From assembly GCA_017429835.1 (NCBI GenBank), contig JAFROD010000011.1:1-64000 (forward strand): a DNA stretch of 64,000 bases, given 5' to 3'. The stretch comes from Oscillospiraceae bacterium (GTDB lineage Bacteria; Bacillota; Clostridia; Oscillospirales; Oscillospiraceae). How positions within the stretch are numbered: the stretch's first letter is position 1; every line of letters starts with the position of its first letter. The position numbers and the translations under genes are program-made. Below are positions 63,347 to 64,000 of this stretch, in pieces. Below the pieces are notes generated by a model. It saw only the letters and a list, made by a program, of their open reading frames with translations. It was not told the origin of the DNA and searched no databases.

Positions 63347-63835
63347 ATGGAACAGACTTTTCATTTTTCCGCGATTCCGGAGAACGTCGCGCAGCTTCAG
63401 GCGATCCCCGAGGCCGCGCTGACCTCTCCGTTTCAGACCGCGGCGCTGACCGCGCTCGCGCTCTGCCGCTATGAGACCGACCCCGCGGCGGCGGTAGATC
63501 TGTTGAATTATCTCAAGGGGCCGCAGCCGCTGTCGCCGTTCGAGGTGCAGTTCCTGCGCGATCGTCTGAGCGGCAAGGGCTACGTGGCGCGCTCCTATTT
63601 TGCCGGCACGTCTCCCGCAAACAACTATGCGCCGACGCTGCCGTATGCCGTCACGGTCTTTGACGGCCCCTATTCCTATCAGCAGGACGGCTACGCCAAG
63701 CTGATGCTCCGCTCCTCCGGCGCGGACAGCCCGCGCGAAGTTATGCTGCGCCGCAAGGGCGCGCAGTGGTTCCTGTGGGAAAACTACCTGCTGCCCGACG
63801 TCCGCGTTCCGGCGGCGCTCGACCCCTGGGCGTGA
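63347..63835 (+). CDS. Conserved hypothetical protein in YdjIGH-like operon
   Basis: A 162-residue soluble protein without signal or membrane segment. It starts MEQTFHFSAIPENVAQLQAI and contains ALTALALCRYETDPAAAVDL and, near the C-terminus, LRRKGAQWFLWENYLLPDVR. I do not recognise a named family with confidence. The ATG at 63347 follows GTGAGGTG, 13 bases after the TPM gene, so it is probably part of the same operon. Confidence 0.75.
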   Translation: MEQTFHFSAIPENVAQLQAIPEAALTSPFQTAALTALALCRYETDPAAAVDLLNYLKGPQPLSPFEVQFLRDRLSGKGYVARSYFAGTSPANNYAPTLPYAVTVFDGPYSYQQDGYAKLMLRSSGADSPREVMLRRKGAQWFLWENYLLPDVRVPAALDPWA

Positions 63836-63839
63836 GCGC

Positions 63840-64000
63840 ATGAGAACGGGAAAACGTCTGATCGCGCTGCTGCTTGCGTTCGCGCTCGCGGCAACGCTGG
63901 CAGCTTGCGCCGCGCAGTCTCCCTCCGGAACCTATACCGCCGTGCGTCTCGTCAAAGGCGGCAAAGAGGCGGACGCGGCCGCGCTTGCTGCCGAGGGCGC
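63840..64000 (+). CDS. Predicted lipoprotein, truncated by the window end
   Basis: The first 53 codons of an exported lipoprotein: MRTGKRLIALLLAFALAATL, then lipobox LAAC with the lipidated Cys at residue 23. The following residues (AAQSPSGTYTAVRLVKGG) begin a small mature domain. The start lies 4 bases after the previous stop; the ribosome binding site is weak. The 3' end lies outside the window, so the family cannot be judged. Confidence 0.7.
   Translation, partial: MRTGKRLIALLLAFALAATLAACAAQSPSGTYTAVRLVKGGKEADAAALAAEG

Overview
The window looks like the chromosome of a GC-rich, Gram-positive, spore-forming anaerobe of the class Clostridia, probably Oscillospiraceae/Ruminococcaceae-like. 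The evidence is: late sporulation genes (spmA, spmB, a ytvI-type membrane gene, the forespore sigma factor sigG); a Noc/Spo0J-family protein; several exported proteins anchored by S-layer homology (SLH) domains; typical Gram-positive ribosome binding sites; and central metabolism by pyruvate phosphate dikinase, ATP-type PEP carboxykinase and class II aldolase. I see no rRNA, tRNA, CRISPR array, prophage or intact insertion sequence. The assignment is inferred from protein families, not from a marker-gene tree.

Layout. 1-5.9 kb: a minus-strand operon ymdB-yhaO-yhaN-tatD with overlapping or abutting genes, followed by a zinc-ribbon XRE regulator. 5.9-9.7 kb: noc-like gene and ppdK. 9.8-12.1 kb: zinc-ribbon protein, unknown protein and lipoprotein. 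12.6-15.4 kb: a QueC-like PP-loop protein coupled to a MOP-family flippase. 15.6-26.4 kb: three large exported proteins (SLH with a cysteine-peptidase-like domain; a BMP/PnrA receptor fused to SLH; a 2058-residue GH25 muramidase). 26.4-28.8 kb: CFI-box protein, spmAB and an AbrB-type regulator. 28.86-30.12 kb: an AT-rich cassette (XRE repressor, operator, membrane protein). 30.2-34.3 kb: REP-like repeats, fba, a DUF436 gene coupled to an ECF S-component, ytvI and an ACT regulator. 34.3-38.2 kb: two paralogous zinc-ribbon/membrane/Ig-like proteins. 38.3-41.5 kb: deacetylase, PHP and ATP-grasp operon. 41.6-45.6 kb: fakA-like, asp23-like, gpmI and rpsT. 46.3-51.3 kb: sigG, Na/Pi cotransporter and pckA. 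51.4-59.5 kb: LRR-SLH protein, an ECF sigma factor with a C-type-lectin membrane partner, an SLH-L,D-transpeptidase and an M18 aminopeptidase. 59.7-64 kb: a YdjI/YdjG/YdjH-like membrane operon running off the window.

Functional themes. Much of the window serves the cell envelope: SLH anchoring, peptidoglycan hydrolysis and cross-linking, glycan export, and membrane surveillance by zinc-ribbon proteins. Metabolic genes cover the PEP/pyruvate node and lower glycolysis/gluconeogenesis. Sporulation genes are scattered.

The most unusual signal is between genes. A ~250-bp repeat with covarying palindromes occurs three times, after the lipoprotein gene, the first SLH gene and sigG. Each copy sits between two copies of the local terminator hairpin, and the hairpin differs at each locus. 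The AT-rich XRE/membrane-protein cassette is likewise bounded by two near-identical terminators. This suggests one or more mobile elements that insert at intrinsic terminators and duplicate them. A separate REP-like palindrome family (CATTGCGAG...CGTGGCAATC) is dispersed in several intergenic regions.
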